Part shown: positions 16,030 through 24,614 of the stretch, piece after piece
Position numbering within the stretch: the first letter of the stretch is position 1
Layout of the letters: each line of letters begins with the position of its first letter
Assembly: GCF_017353185.1 (NCBI RefSeq)
Contig: NZ_JAFMYV010000002.1
Coordinates: 1 to 64,000 of the forward strand
DNA length: 64,000 nt
Source of the DNA: Fibrella rubiginis
Lineage (GTDB): Bacteria > Bacteroidota > Bacteroidia > Cytophagales > Spirosomataceae
Reading direction: 5' to 3'
Program-made: the position numbers and the translations under genes
The notes under the pieces: model-generated
The model's input: only the letters and a program-made list of their open reading frames with translations
The model's database searches: none
Told to the model about the DNA's origin: nothing

Positions 16030-16121
16030 GTTTAAAGTCTAAGGTCTAACGTTTAAAGTTGGCTGACGCTAACATACTCTTGCGTCAGCCAACTTTAAAC
16101 GTTAGACCTTAGACTTTAAAC
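16030..16121. repeat. Perfect 40-bp inverted repeat, TTTAAAG/TCTAAGG word, GCTGACGC loop motif
   Basis: Arms 16030-16069 and 16082-16121 are perfectly complementary, with a 12-nt loop. The arms read GTTTAAAGTCTAAGGTCTAA and so on, ending in GGCTGACGC. The repeat lies between two convergent stop codons, one base from the gapN stop and 8 bp from the DUF937-OmpA stop. There is no T run, but the transcript would fold into a very stable hairpin from either side. Confidence 0.95.
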
Positions 16122-16129
16122 CTCGTACT

Positions 16130-17473
16130 CTACTTCGAAATAATCTTCACGTTGATCTTGCGCATGGGTTGTTTGCCCAACTCGCCTACTTTCACGCCCG
16201 TACCCAGGCCGATGGCGTCTACGCGGAGGTAGTTGATTCCCGCCGTTACGATCTGCTGCTTAATAACGTTAGCCCGCTTGAACGAGAGGGCTTTGTTAGT
16301 CACGCCACTACCCACTGGCGCATCGTCGGCGTAGCCCTGCAATTGCACCTGCATGGTGGGGCGGGCCTTCAGCATGGCGATTAATTCATTTACCTGCCCC
16401 TGTGAAGCCGGCGTCATGGTAAGCGAACCAGGCGCGAACGTAACGCCCGTCAGGCCAAAAATGCGTCCCTTCGGTTGGATAGGATCATTCAGGTAGGTGG
16501 TGAGGGCGGTATTGAACGTGGCATCGGTAGCGCCGGCATTGGCAACAGCCACACCAGTAGCCGTGGTAGCCGACGTGCTACTCGTCGACACCGGGCGGGC
16601 GGTGGTATCGACCGGTACGGCCAACGAACGGGCTACCGTATCTGCAGCGGCAGAGTCGCTCGAATTGGCTGGTAGTTCCGATGAAACGGCTTCGCTGGGG
16701 TTATCGCTGTTTTTGACGCTGTTCTGGTAGATGAAAAAACCACCTACCCCCAGGGCCGCCAGCAAGGCCAGGCCGATGAGCCATTTGCCGGCCGAGCCAT
16801 CCGAACCGCTATCAGGTTCGGGCTCAAACGAGACCGTCGAGGCCGGAATAGGACGCGTAGCCGACGCTGGGCGCACACTAGCGGACGGGGCATTGCTCCG
16901 GGCTGGTGCGGCTACCCCCGCCACGATTTGCTGGATACCCACTTTCTCTACCAATTGGGGAAACAGGCCCTCCGGCACGGCGTTGATGAAGGCTTCGCGC
17001 TGATCGAACAGGGAGCCCGCCAGGCCGTCGGCGGTAAGTTTCTTTTCTTTTACCTGCCGCCCCAGCACGTCGAGAACAACGGCGGCGGTGAGGCCCAGCA
17101 ACGAAATAGCCGACGAGTTACGGATGCCCGCATACGACGAAATCATGCCCGCGATGGAGCTTTTCATGGCGGGCAGCAACCGGCTGATGGCCTCGTTGCC
17201 GTTGGTGATAACGGTGTGCGTCTGGGTGGCATCTTTCAACACCGCCGATAAGTCAGCGGTTAGTGAGCCGTCGTAGCCGCTTTTCTGGAGTTGACTAAAT
17301 AACTGATTTACGCCGATCTCGGTGGTGGTTCGTTTCAACAAACCACCAAAGACGGTATGAACCAGGCCTTCAACCGCCTTCGTGGTTTTTTCGGCGGGTT
17401 CGTCTTCGTAAGAAGCGATTTTGGCCAGTACGTCGGGGGTCAAAACCTCATTAAAAGCACCAAATAATGTCAT
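16130..17473 (-). CDS. DUF937-OmpA envelope protein
   Basis: 447 residues. N-terminal helices at 1-165 (LTPDVLAKIASYEDEPAEKT, TVFGGLLKRTT) match DUF937. A Pro/Ser-rich stretch leads to one TM segment (WLIGLALLAALGVGGFFIYQ, about 231-250), then a Ser/Thr/Ala linker. The C-terminal OmpA-type peptidoglycan-binding domain has MLKARPTMQVQLQGYADD and LSFKRANVIKQQIV. The cytoplasmic DUF937 part, inner-membrane anchor and periplasmic OmpA domain would couple the cytoplasm to the cell wall. It is monocistronic, and the 155-bp gap upstream holds no recognised signal. Confidence 0.85.
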   Translation of the reverse strand: MTLFGAFNEVLTPDVLAKIASYEDEPAEKTTKAVEGLVHTVFGGLLKRTTTEIGVNQLFSQLQKSGYDGSLTADLSAVLKDATQTHTVITNGNEAISRLLPAMKSSIAGMISSYAGIRNSSAISLLGLTAAVVLDVLGRQVKEKKLTADGLAGSLFDQREAFINAVPEGLFPQLVEKVGIQQIVAGVAAPARSNAPSASVRPASATRPIPASTVSFEPEPDSGSDGSAGKWLIGLALLAALGVGGFFIYQNSVKNSDNPSEAVSSELPANSSDSAAADTVARSLAVPVDTTARPVSTSSTSATTATGVAVANAGATDATFNTALTTYLNDPIQPKGRIFGLTGVTFAPGSLTMTPASQGQVNELIAMLKARPTMQVQLQGYADDAPVGSGVTNKALSFKRANVIKQQIVTAGINYLRVDAIGLGTGVKVGELGKQPMRKINVKIISK

Positions 17474-17628
17474 AAGTACGCAGTCAGATACGGTGTCAAT
17501 ACAGCGGTATACCAGTCACTTTCGTTACTGTCTGTGCCGCATTAGAGATGTGATTCATTTTCAGAGGAAGGTCAAAATTAAACACAGTTTTCCAATGGCA
17601 GCCCATAGGCCTGTTTATTAATGTGTAT

Positions 17629-17820
17629 CTATTGCCTTTTCTGCAATTGAATCACGGCTTGCTGATAGTCGTCGTCAACGGCGCGTAGTCGCTGCTGACA
17701 AAAAGCAATCAGTTCTGTTGCCAGCCTGATTTTACCCGGCAGTTCATCTAGCGGCACGGTGTCGTTTTCAATTTCGTCAACCAGCGTGGTGAGCTGGTCA
17801 TAAGCGTCTTGATACGTCAT
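17629..17820 (-). CDS. xseB: Exodeoxyribonuclease VII small subunit
   Basis: 63 residues from the ATG at 17820 (MTYQDAYDQLTTLVDEIEND). The open frame continues upstream, but only through translated TACAATG words (HCTLFIVHCSL), which I exclude. The pattern YxxAxxxLxxIxxxxE...PLDELPGKIRLATELIAFCQ is the XseB signature, and its helical hairpin binds XseA. It lies downstream of xseA with a 130-bp island between them, an unusual separation for a pair that is normally tightly linked. Confidence 0.88.
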   Translation of the reverse strand: MTYQDAYDQLTTLVDEIENDTVPLDELPGKIRLATELIAFCQQRLRAVDDDYQQAVIQLQKRQ

Positions 17821-17834
17821 AGGGGAGAAAATGG

Positions 17835-17954
17835 ATAATGAACAATGTACAATGAATAATGTACAATGGCTTCGCCTATTGATATGTAGTGCGCAAAGCC
17901 ATTGTACATTGTACATTATTCATTGTACATTATTCATTGTACATTATACATTAT
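17835..17954. repeat. TACAATG-word palindromic island between xseA and xseB
   Basis: The left arm (about 17835-17875) and right arm (17891-17954) consist of AATGTACAATGAATAATG words. The loop side reads GGCTTCGC against GCGCAAAGCC. The right arm is longer by extra words, as if the array had expanded on one side. The xseA stop codon lies inside the right end. Confidence 0.9.
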
Positions 17955-19147
17955 ACCTTGTTCATTTTTAACCGTACAACGCCGTCCACCATCTCTGCTT
18001 CAACGGGCAAATGGGGTTGAAACTGGGCGGCGCGGGTGATGATTTTGCCGTTTTGGCTTAACATGGCGTAACCCCGTTTGAGAATATTCACAGGGTCGAG
18101 ATGGCGGATAGTGGTGGCTTTTTCGGTTAACTCCACCTGCCGGTTGCGGAGGTAAAGTTGGGTGCCATAGCGAAAACGGTCCGTGAGCTGGTCAACTTCT
18201 TCACGAGCTTCCAGCAAAGCCGTTCGGCCCGATTCAGCCACGCGGAAGGCTAGTTGCAGGCAGGTTTCTTCAAACGTGCGGTTATGTTCCAGCAAAAAAG
18301 CGGCGGCTTTGGTGGGCGTTTTCACGCTTTGGTGGCACATCATGTCGGTAATGCTCACGTTGCGGTCGTGGCCGATACCAGCCACAATAGGGTAAGGAAA
18401 ACTGGCCACGGCAACGCCCATACGCAGGGTATCGAAGGCTCCAAAGTCGAGCTGCGACCCACCACCGCGCACCATCACGACCACATCGTAGGGGACACTG
18501 CCAGCCGCAATCTGCTCCAGTTGGGCACAGATGGCCTTGTCGGCACCCGCGCCCTGTACCTGGGTGGCGTATTCGTCGATCATGAAGCGGTAGCCCCAGG
18601 GGTTATTGGCCAGTTCCTGCCGAAAGTCGCGCCAGCCGTCGGAGTTGGGTGCGCCGATAAGGGCAATGCGCTGACAGACCGATGGGCGGTCGAGCATCTG
18701 ATTACTGGTGATATACTGCCCCTGATCGAGCCAGACAAACTGCGAATAGTCACGTACAAGGCTATCCAGCACAGCCTGGCGTTCCCGTTCGAGATTGCCC
18801 AGCGTATAAGCATGGTCGATCTGATGTACTTCCAGCCGCATACCATAGACGGCATGGTAGCTCACCGACACGAGCATCAGCAACTGAATGTTTCGGGCAA
18901 AGGCCACCTGCGTAGCCGCCTCAAACTGCCTGATGATCGGGTAGTTTTTTCGCCAGATTGCCGCTTCCAGTTTAGCCACCGTCTGGTTGCCCTCGCGCTC
19001 CACAAGGGTCATAAAACAGTACTGCCGGTCGGGGTAATTTTTGATGTCACTGGTTTCGGCCACCACCCACATGGCCTTCCCCCCAAAGCTCTCTTCGAGC
19101 ACGGCATCAATGGTATAGGCAAGATCAGACAGGCGGATGGGAGACAT
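17951..19147 (-). CDS. xseA: Exodeoxyribonuclease VII large subunit
   Basis: 398 residues. The N-terminal OB-fold (about 1-105, SFGGKAMWVVAETSDIKNYP) is followed by the catalytic XseA core (RIALIGAPNSDGWRDF, VVMVRGGGSQLDFGAFDTL, PIVAGIGHDRNVSITDMM, THR-type motif KTPTKAAAFLLEHN) and a C-terminal helical region. It degrades single-stranded DNA in recombination and repair with XseB. The last residues (KMNKV) and the TAA stop are written in DNA resembling the adjacent repeat words. The gene starts flush against the island at 19149-19239. Confidence 0.92.
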   Translation of the reverse strand: MSPIRLSDLAYTIDAVLEESFGGKAMWVVAETSDIKNYPDRQYCFMTLVEREGNQTVAKLEAAIWRKNYPIIRQFEAATQVAFARNIQLLMLVSVSYHAVYGMRLEVHQIDHAYTLGNLERERQAVLDSLVRDYSQFVWLDQGQYITSNQMLDRPSVCQRIALIGAPNSDGWRDFRQELANNPWGYRFMIDEYATQVQGAGADKAICAQLEQIAAGSVPYDVVVMVRGGGSQLDFGAFDTLRMGVAVASFPYPIVAGIGHDRNVSITDMMCHQSVKTPTKAAAFLLEHNRTFEETCLQLAFRVAESGRTALLEAREEVDQLTDRFRYGTQLYLRNRQVELTEKATTIRHLDPVNILKRGYAMLSQNGKIITRAAQFQPHLPVEAEMVDGVVRLKMNKV

Positions 19148-19148
19148 G

Positions 19149-19239
19149 GGATTTGGGATTGCGGATTTCGGATTGGGGATTGTTGATTGCGCACGGGTTT
19201 ACTCTGGCGTAAGCAACAATCCCCAATCCGAAATCAACA
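19149..19239. repeat. GGATTTC/GGATTGG-word palindromic island between arsM and xseA
   Basis: The left side (19149-19192) is a near-tandem run of GGATTTG, GGATTGC, GGATTTC and GGATTGG. Its segment 19164-19188 pairs with 19211-19235 with one mismatch. The loop contains GGCGTAAGC. The right end overlaps the arsM stop codon and its two terminal Cys codons, and the left end touches the xseA start codon. Confidence 0.9.
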
Positions 19240-20202
19240 ACATCCTCCCCCGTCGTAGAAATACGTTGAGGGCGAGATGAAGATGTCGTTGCGGCCCAGC
19301 GCGGCGAGGGCACCGGCGGTTTTGTCGCACACGGCCAGGGGTTGGTTGGGCAGCAGGACGTGGCCTTTGTGGTCATCGAAATGGTCATTGTCGCCGTAAT
19401 AAATGGCGGTTCGTCCCGTAAAGATACAAGGCCCGTCGGCGGGCATCGGGTCTTTAATGGCGCAAACTTCCACGCTTTCGATATAAATCAGTTCATTCGT
19501 GGCGTAATGATTCGGCGACAGCACCCGGTAGGCTCGTTTGGCCCGTACCTCAATGGTACCAAACCCCACGCTGGCAATCATATCGAGGTAGTCTTGCAAC
19601 GGCAATGAACCCGTGAGGCACAAAGCCCGTAGCCGGTCGTCGTTGCGCAGTTCAGCAGACATGGGCTGTTCACACGTCGGATCCGACATCACCAGCCGAC
19701 CGCGCGGTTTGAGCACCCGATACACTTCTTCGAGGGCCAGCCGCAGGTCTTCAGCTTTGAAAATGTTGAACAAACAGTTTTGCGCGGCCACATCAACGCT
19801 GTCGTCATCGACGGGCAGGGCCAAAGCAGAGCCTTTGCGGATGTCCATGAAATCGCGATGGAACCAGTCGTTCTGTGCCTCGGCTTCCACCAGATTCTCC
19901 TGACAGGCAGCTAGCATTTCGTCAACAATGTCAACGCCAATGATGGCTCCGGGGCGGCGGCTGAAATAGGCAAACTGGAGCAGTTCCATGCCCCCGCCAA
20001 TGCCCACATACAGCACAGTGGGGCTGTTGACAAGGTCGCGTGGGTTTACGGTGCTGCCACAGCCGTAGTTCATGTCGAGCATTTTTTTGGGCATGCTCAG
20101 GCCGGGCAGTTGCCACACGGGGTTGGTGGTGCAGCAAAGGCCAACGTCAGGCGTTTCGGCAGCCTGTTTGTATACGTCGATGGTCGCGTCTAGGTAGGAC
20201 AA
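19234..20202 (-). CDS. arsM: Arsenosugar-type arsenite S-adenosylmethionine methyltransferase
   Basis: 322 residues starting at TTG (complement of 20200-20202); MSYLDATIDVYKQAAETPDV is the usual family beginning. Class I methyltransferase motifs are present: VLYVGIGGGMELLQF (63-77) and VDIVDEM. Arsenic-binding Cys candidates are C23-C24 (GLCCTTNP), C48, C143 (QNCLFNIF), C177 (DPTCEQP) and C195, with a terminal Cys pair (GGGCC). It would methylate As(III) in the cytosol before adenosylation by ArsS. Gene order AhpD-like, arsS, arsM on the minus strand supports this. Assignment is from motifs and context. Confidence 0.88.
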   Translation of the reverse strand: MSYLDATIDVYKQAAETPDVGLCCTTNPVWQLPGLSMPKKMLDMNYGCGSTVNPRDLVNSPTVLYVGIGGGMELLQFAYFSRRPGAIIGVDIVDEMLAACQENLVEAEAQNDWFHRDFMDIRKGSALALPVDDDSVDVAAQNCLFNIFKAEDLRLALEEVYRVLKPRGRLVMSDPTCEQPMSAELRNDDRLRALCLTGSLPLQDYLDMIASVGFGTIEVRAKRAYRVLSPNHYATNELIYIESVEVCAIKDPMPADGPCIFTGRTAIYYGDNDHFDDHKGHVLLPNQPLAVCDKTAGALAALGRNDIFISPSTYFYDGGGCC

Positions 20203-20207
20203 GGGAT

Positions 20208-20411
20208 TTGGGATTTACGATTGCGGATTTCGGATTGATGGCTGTGGCAAGTGGCTTTGCGCTGTGGTGTGGCTTCGCGCTCGCAGCCCTTCGACAGGCT
20301 CAGGGTGACAGGAAACTTGAATCAAGTTCACTGAACTGTATCAGATGGACTGTCACCCTGAGCCTGTCGAAGGGCTGCGAGCGCGAAGCCACACCACAGC
20401 GCAAAGCCACT
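20208..20411. repeat. Perfect 62-bp inverted repeat with flanking GGATTTC words, between arsS and arsM
   Basis: Arms 20250-20311 and 20350-20411 are perfectly complementary over 62 bp, with a 38-nt loop. They contain GTGGCTTTGCGC, GGCTTCGCGCTCGCAG and CCTTCGACAGGCTCAGG, the last a sequence I recall as common in bacterial intergenic repeats. The loop itself holds AACTTGAATCAAGTT, a smaller hairpin. Outside the left arm, at 20208-20236, lies a GGATTTG/TTTACGA/GGATTTC word run reaching the arsM start codon. Confidence 0.95.
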
Positions 20412-20437
20412 CGCCGTAGCCAACTTTAGACCTTAAC

Positions 20438-21484
<1,047 letters not shown>

Positions 21485-21487
21485 GTT

Positions 21488-21600
21488 ATGAATTACGATT
21501 TACGACTTACGAATTACGATTTGGTCTTACGCTTCGGCTTGCACTGGAGTAAACCCATGCGTAAGCCCAAATCGTAATTCATAAATCGTAAATCGTAAAT
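21488..21600. repeat. TTTACGA-word palindromic island between the AhpD-like gene and arsS
   Basis: The left arm (21488-21524) and right arm (21567-21600) are made of AATTACGA/TTTACGA words and pair imperfectly. The loop contains CTTACGCTTCGGC and GCGTAAGCC. The right arm touches the stop codon of the AhpD-like gene, and the left arm reaches the GTG start of arsS. Confidence 0.88.
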
Positions 21601-21602
21601 CC

Positions 21603-21935
21603 CTACATGCTCAATTCCTTGGCTTTGTTCATCATCTGCACGCCGTGAACCAGCGTGGCACCTCCCCGGATAGCGGCGGCTACGTGGACGGCCTCCATCA
21701 TTTCCTGCTCCGAGCAGCCCTTTTCGAGGGTATCAGACGTATAGGCGTCGATGCAGTAAGGGCACTGCACGGTGTGCGAAACAGCCAGGGCAATCAGCGA
21801 TTTTTCGCGGGCGGTGAGGGCACCTTCGGCAAAAACAGCGCCGTAATAAGCGAAGAATTTATCGGCAAATTCTTTCTGGAACTCACCGATTTTGCCGAAC
21901 TTCTTCAGATCAGCGGGGTCATAATAGGTCTGCAT
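21603..21935 (-). CDS. AhpD-like carboxymuconolactone-decarboxylase-family protein of the arsenosugar cluster
   Basis: 110 residues, one CMD domain. The redox pair is C58-P-Y-C61 in VQCPYCIDAYTSDTL, followed by EMMEAVHVAAAIRGGATLVHG with the conserved Glu and His of the AhpD proton relay. Small CMD proteins of this type are commonly found beside arsM and arsS and are labelled peroxidase-like. The reaction in arsenosugar synthesis is not established to my knowledge. It is likely the first gene of the cluster, downstream of pheS. Confidence 0.85.
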   Translation of the reverse strand: MQTYYDPADLKKFGKIGEFQKEFADKFFAYYGAVFAEGALTAREKSLIALAVSHTVQCPYCIDAYTSDTLEKGCSEQEMMEAVHVAAAIRGGATLVHGVQMMNKAKELSM

Positions 21936-21974
21936 AGGGAGGAGGTTAATTGAAGGTATGTACGAGAAGAGCTT

Positions 21975-22125
21975 AATGAGCGATTGAGTGAATGAGCGAC
22001 GGTCCGGCGTCCCGGTGAGTGAATAGCTTGGAGCGCTTTGCGCACATAAGGTACATGCGCAAAGCGCTCCAAGCTATTCACTCACCGGGACGCCGGACCG
22101 TCGCTCATTCACTCAATCGCTCATT
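21975..22125. repeat. Perfect 70-bp inverted repeat with 11-nt loop, GAGTGAATGAGCG word
   Basis: Arms 21975-22044 and 22056-22125 are complementary over all 70 bp, with loop CATAAGGTACA. Words AATGAGCG, TTGAGTG and AATGAGCGA flank ACGGTCCGGCGTCCCGG, then GAGTGAATAGC, and the loop side carries GGAGCGCTTTGCGC. It lies 2 bp from the pheS stop codon and 39 bp upstream of the AhpD-like start. It is the longest perfect palindrome I found. Confidence 0.97.
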
Positions 22126-22127
22126 GA

Positions 22128-23183
22128 TTAAAGTCCTTCAAATTGCCTTAAAAAGCGGACGTCATTTTCGAAATAAAGGCGGAGGTCGCGGACCTGGTAT
22201 TTCAGCATTGTGATGCGTTCAATGCCCATGCCGAACGCGAAGCCGGTGAACTCGTCGGGGTCAATGCCGCAGTTAGTTAGCACGTTGGGGTCAACCATGC
22301 CCGACCCCGCGATTTCTACCCAACCCGTGTATTTGCAGACGTTGCAACCGCTACCACCGCAAATCTGGCACGAAATGTCGATCTCGGCACTGGGTTCGGT
22401 GAAGGGGAAATAGGAGGGACGAAACCGGATTTTGGTGTCTTTCGTGAACAGCTCTTTCACAAAATGATAGAGCGTGTCTTTCAGGTCTTTGAAGCCCACA
22501 TTGTGGTCAATGTAGATGCCCTCGACCTGGTGAAACTGGCAGTGCGCCCGCGCCGAAATAGCCTCGTTGCGATACACCCGTCCCGGCATAATCGACCGGA
22601 TGGGTCGAAAGCCACCGGGGGAGTTGCGCACCTGCTCCATCAACCGAATCTGCACGTTGGAGGTGTGCGTCCGCAGCAGTATGTCCTGCGAGGGCGTATC
22701 TGTTTTCTCCACGAAAAACGTGTCCTGCATTTCGCGGGCGGGGTGGTTATCAGCAAAGTTGAGCGCCCCGAAGTTGTACCAGTCCGTCTCTATCTCCGGA
22801 CCGTCGGCCACGTTGAAACCAATGCGCTCGAAGATTTGGATAATGCGCTGCCGCACAATGCTGAGCGGGTGCTGCGTACCCATCAGGTTAGGCACCGTGG
22901 GCAGGGTCAGGTCAAACGCTGGTTGGGCCGCCGTGGTTTGTTCAGCAGCTTCCACCTGCTCCTGAAACGCCTGAAAACGGTCCTGCGCCAGGTTTTTAAG
23001 GCCGTTCAGCTGCTGACCCAGTGCACGACGGTCTTCGGCAGCGGCGGTTTTCAGGCCCTCGAACAGTTCGGTAACGGCCCCCTTCTTGCTCAGGTAGCGC
23101 AGCCGATACTGCTCCAGTTGCTCTTTATTGGTTACGGTCGCCTGTTCAATTTCGGCGTATAGCTGGGCAATGGATTCGATCAT
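22128..23183 (-). CDS. pheS: Phenylalanyl-tRNA synthetase alpha subunit
   Basis: 351 residues from the ATG at 23183 (MIESIAQLYAEIEQATV). The frame is open six codons upstream, but these lie in the island-side sequence and are not needed. The N-terminal coiled coil (1-90, YRLRYLSKKGAVTELF) is followed by class II catalytic motifs: HPLSIVRQRIIQIFERIGF, RTHTSNVQIRLME, GRVYRNEAISARAHCQFHQV and motif 3 FAFGMGIERITML. Length and order are canonical. The beta subunit gene pheT is not adjacent, as is usual in Bacteroidota. A possible TACCTTTG box lies inside the 3' end of the upstream gene (23330-23337). Confidence 0.95.
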   Translation of the reverse strand: MIESIAQLYAEIEQATVTNKEQLEQYRLRYLSKKGAVTELFEGLKTAAAEDRRALGQQLNGLKNLAQDRFQAFQEQVEAAEQTTAAQPAFDLTLPTVPNLMGTQHPLSIVRQRIIQIFERIGFNVADGPEIETDWYNFGALNFADNHPAREMQDTFFVEKTDTPSQDILLRTHTSNVQIRLMEQVRNSPGGFRPIRSIMPGRVYRNEAISARAHCQFHQVEGIYIDHNVGFKDLKDTLYHFVKELFTKDTKIRFRPSYFPFTEPSAEIDISCQICGGSGCNVCKYTGWVEIAGSGMVDPNVLTNCGIDPDEFTGFAFGMGIERITMLKYQVRDLRLYFENDVRFLRQFEGL

Positions 23184-23194
23184 AAAAAGGGGTG

Positions 23195-23322
23195 ACCCCA
23201 CCCCCAGCCCCTTCCCTGAAAAACAGGGAAGGGGAGCTACTTTGGCGTAAGCTCCGCTTAGCGAAGTTGCTCTAGAGCGGCTCCCCTCCCCTGTTTTTCA
23301 GGGGAGGGGCTGGGGGTGGGGT
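23195..23322. repeat. Palindromic island of nested hairpins, CCCCAGCCCC word
   Basis: Arms 23195-23237 and 23280-23322 pair at 41 of 43 positions. Each arm is itself self-complementary: CTTCCCTG-AAAAA-CAGGGAAG at 23211-23231 and CTCCCCTG-TTTTT-CAGGGGAG at 23286-23306. The two inter-arm differences are a matched pair within each arm. The loop has GGCGTAAGC and TTAGCGAAG. It lies between the stop of the DUF1343 gene and the start of pheS. Confidence 0.93.
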
Positions 23323-23328
23323 GTTTTT

Positions 23329-24600
23329 TCAAAGGTAAAGCAAATATGTTTTGCGAAGCTGTTTGTAACGGCTTAGGGCAGGTTCCCAGCTTTGGCGGAT
23401 GGCTTTTTCGGGTACGCCCGCGATGACCTGTTTGCGCAGTTGGTCCGTACCCGCCAGCTTGTCGATGAAGTTGGTTTTCAGAAAGAACGTCTCTTTATCG
23501 GGTGTTTTCTGGTAGAAATCGAGTAGGTATTTGAGCGAAAGTCCCAGTTTTTGGGCGTCAATTTTGGTCAGGTCATAGCCGTAGCAGAGCTTGCCTTTGT
23601 TGGGTGGGTTTACGGCGCCGGGTTTGTCGACGGGGGTAAACGTGTAGGGGCCGCTGGGGTAAGTAGGTGAGCCTATTACCTGAAACTGAGTGTCGGTGCC
23701 GCGGCCCAGGCTGACGTTGGTGCCTTCGAAAAAGCAGAGCGAGGGATACAGCAGCACCGCCTGCCGGTTGGGTAGGTTGGGCGAGGGCGCAACGGGCAGC
23801 GTGTAGGGCGTGGCATGGGTGTAGCCTTTCACGGGCACCACCGTCAGTGAGCATTGCACACCCCCGGCCAGCCACTTCTCGCCGTTGATCATCCGGGCCA
23901 GTTCACCCACCGTGAGGCCGTGCACCACCGGAATAGGATGCATGCCTACAAACGATTTAAAGGCCGGGTCGAGCACGGGGCCGTCAACGTAATGGCCATT
24001 GGGGTTGGGCCGATCCAGCACCACCAGCGGTTTTTTGGCCTCAGCGCAGGCTTCCATCACGTAGTGAAGCGTGCTGATGTAGGTGTAGAACCGGGCGCCA
24101 ACATCCTGAATATCGAACACAACCACGTCGAGCGAATCGAGTTGCGCAGCGGCGGGTTTGTAATTTTTGCCGTAGAGCGACACAATACTCACACCCGATT
24201 TTGGGTCGCGCCCGTTGCCAATTTTCTCACCTGCGCTGGCCGTTCCGCGGAAACCGTGCTCCGGTGCAAAAATAGTTTTGATGGTAATGCCCAGGGCCAG
24301 CAGACTGTCTACCACGTGCGTTTGCCGAATCATGGACGTCTGATTCACCACCATGCCTACCCGCTTACCCCGCAGGCTGCTGGTGTACAGGTTGGTTTGT
24401 TCCGCCCCAGTCTGAACGGAGGCTTTTGCTGGCGTAAAAACCTTGTAGGGGCGGGCCATCGTGCCCGCCCGCTCTAGGCGCATCGTGCCCGCCCCTACAT
24501 GGCGCATCGTGCCCGCCCGCTCTTGGCCCCACAGGACTGCTGGTGATGGGCCAGCAAGCAGCGCAATGGCTGTAGCAATCAGAATGCTTTTAGTGATCAT
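23329..24600 (-). CDS. DUF1343 exo-beta-N-acetylmuramidase-like protein (NamZ type)
   Basis: 423 residues with a signal peptide (MITKSILIATAIALLAG). The core from about 75 carries GKRVGMVVNQTSM, FAPEHGFRGTASAGEKI, VVFDIQDVGARFYTYI and VLDRPNPN, all typical of DUF1343 enzymes, which remove terminal MurNAc from peptidoglycan fragments outside the cytoplasm. Residues 27-50, right after the signal peptide, are three 8-residue repeats (ERAGTMRH, VGAGTMRL, ERAGTMAR) encoded by a 24-bp repeat at 24457-24518, which looks inserted. It starts 14 bp after the stop of the histidine kinase gene, so the two are probably co-transcribed. Confidence 0.85.
   Translation of the reverse strand: MITKSILIATAIALLAGPSPAVLWGQERAGTMRHVGAGTMRLERAGTMARPYKVFTPAKASVQTGAEQTNLYTSSLRGKRVGMVVNQTSMIRQTHVVDSLLALGITIKTIFAPEHGFRGTASAGEKIGNGRDPKSGVSIVSLYGKNYKPAAAQLDSLDVVVFDIQDVGARFYTYISTLHYVMEACAEAKKPLVVLDRPNPNGHYVDGPVLDPAFKSFVGMHPIPVVHGLTVGELARMINGEKWLAGGVQCSLTVVPVKGYTHATPYTLPVAPSPNLPNRQAVLLYPSLCFFEGTNVSLGRGTDTQFQVIGSPTYPSGPYTFTPVDKPGAVNPPNKGKLCYGYDLTKIDAQKLGLSLKYLLDFYQKTPDKETFFLKTNFIDKLAGTDQLRKQVIAGVPEKAIRQSWEPALSRYKQLRKTYLLYL
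24446..24519. repeat. In-gene 24-bp tandem repeat (x3) with inverted-repeat character
   Basis: CATCGTGCCCGCCC recurs at 24457, 24481 and 24505, an exact 24-bp period. GTAGGGGCGGGC near 24446 is the reverse complement of GCCCGCCCCTAC near 24487. It is in frame and lies in the mature N-terminus of the muramidase-like protein. Confidence 0.9.
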
Positions 24601-24614
24601 AGTGAGTAAGGTTA

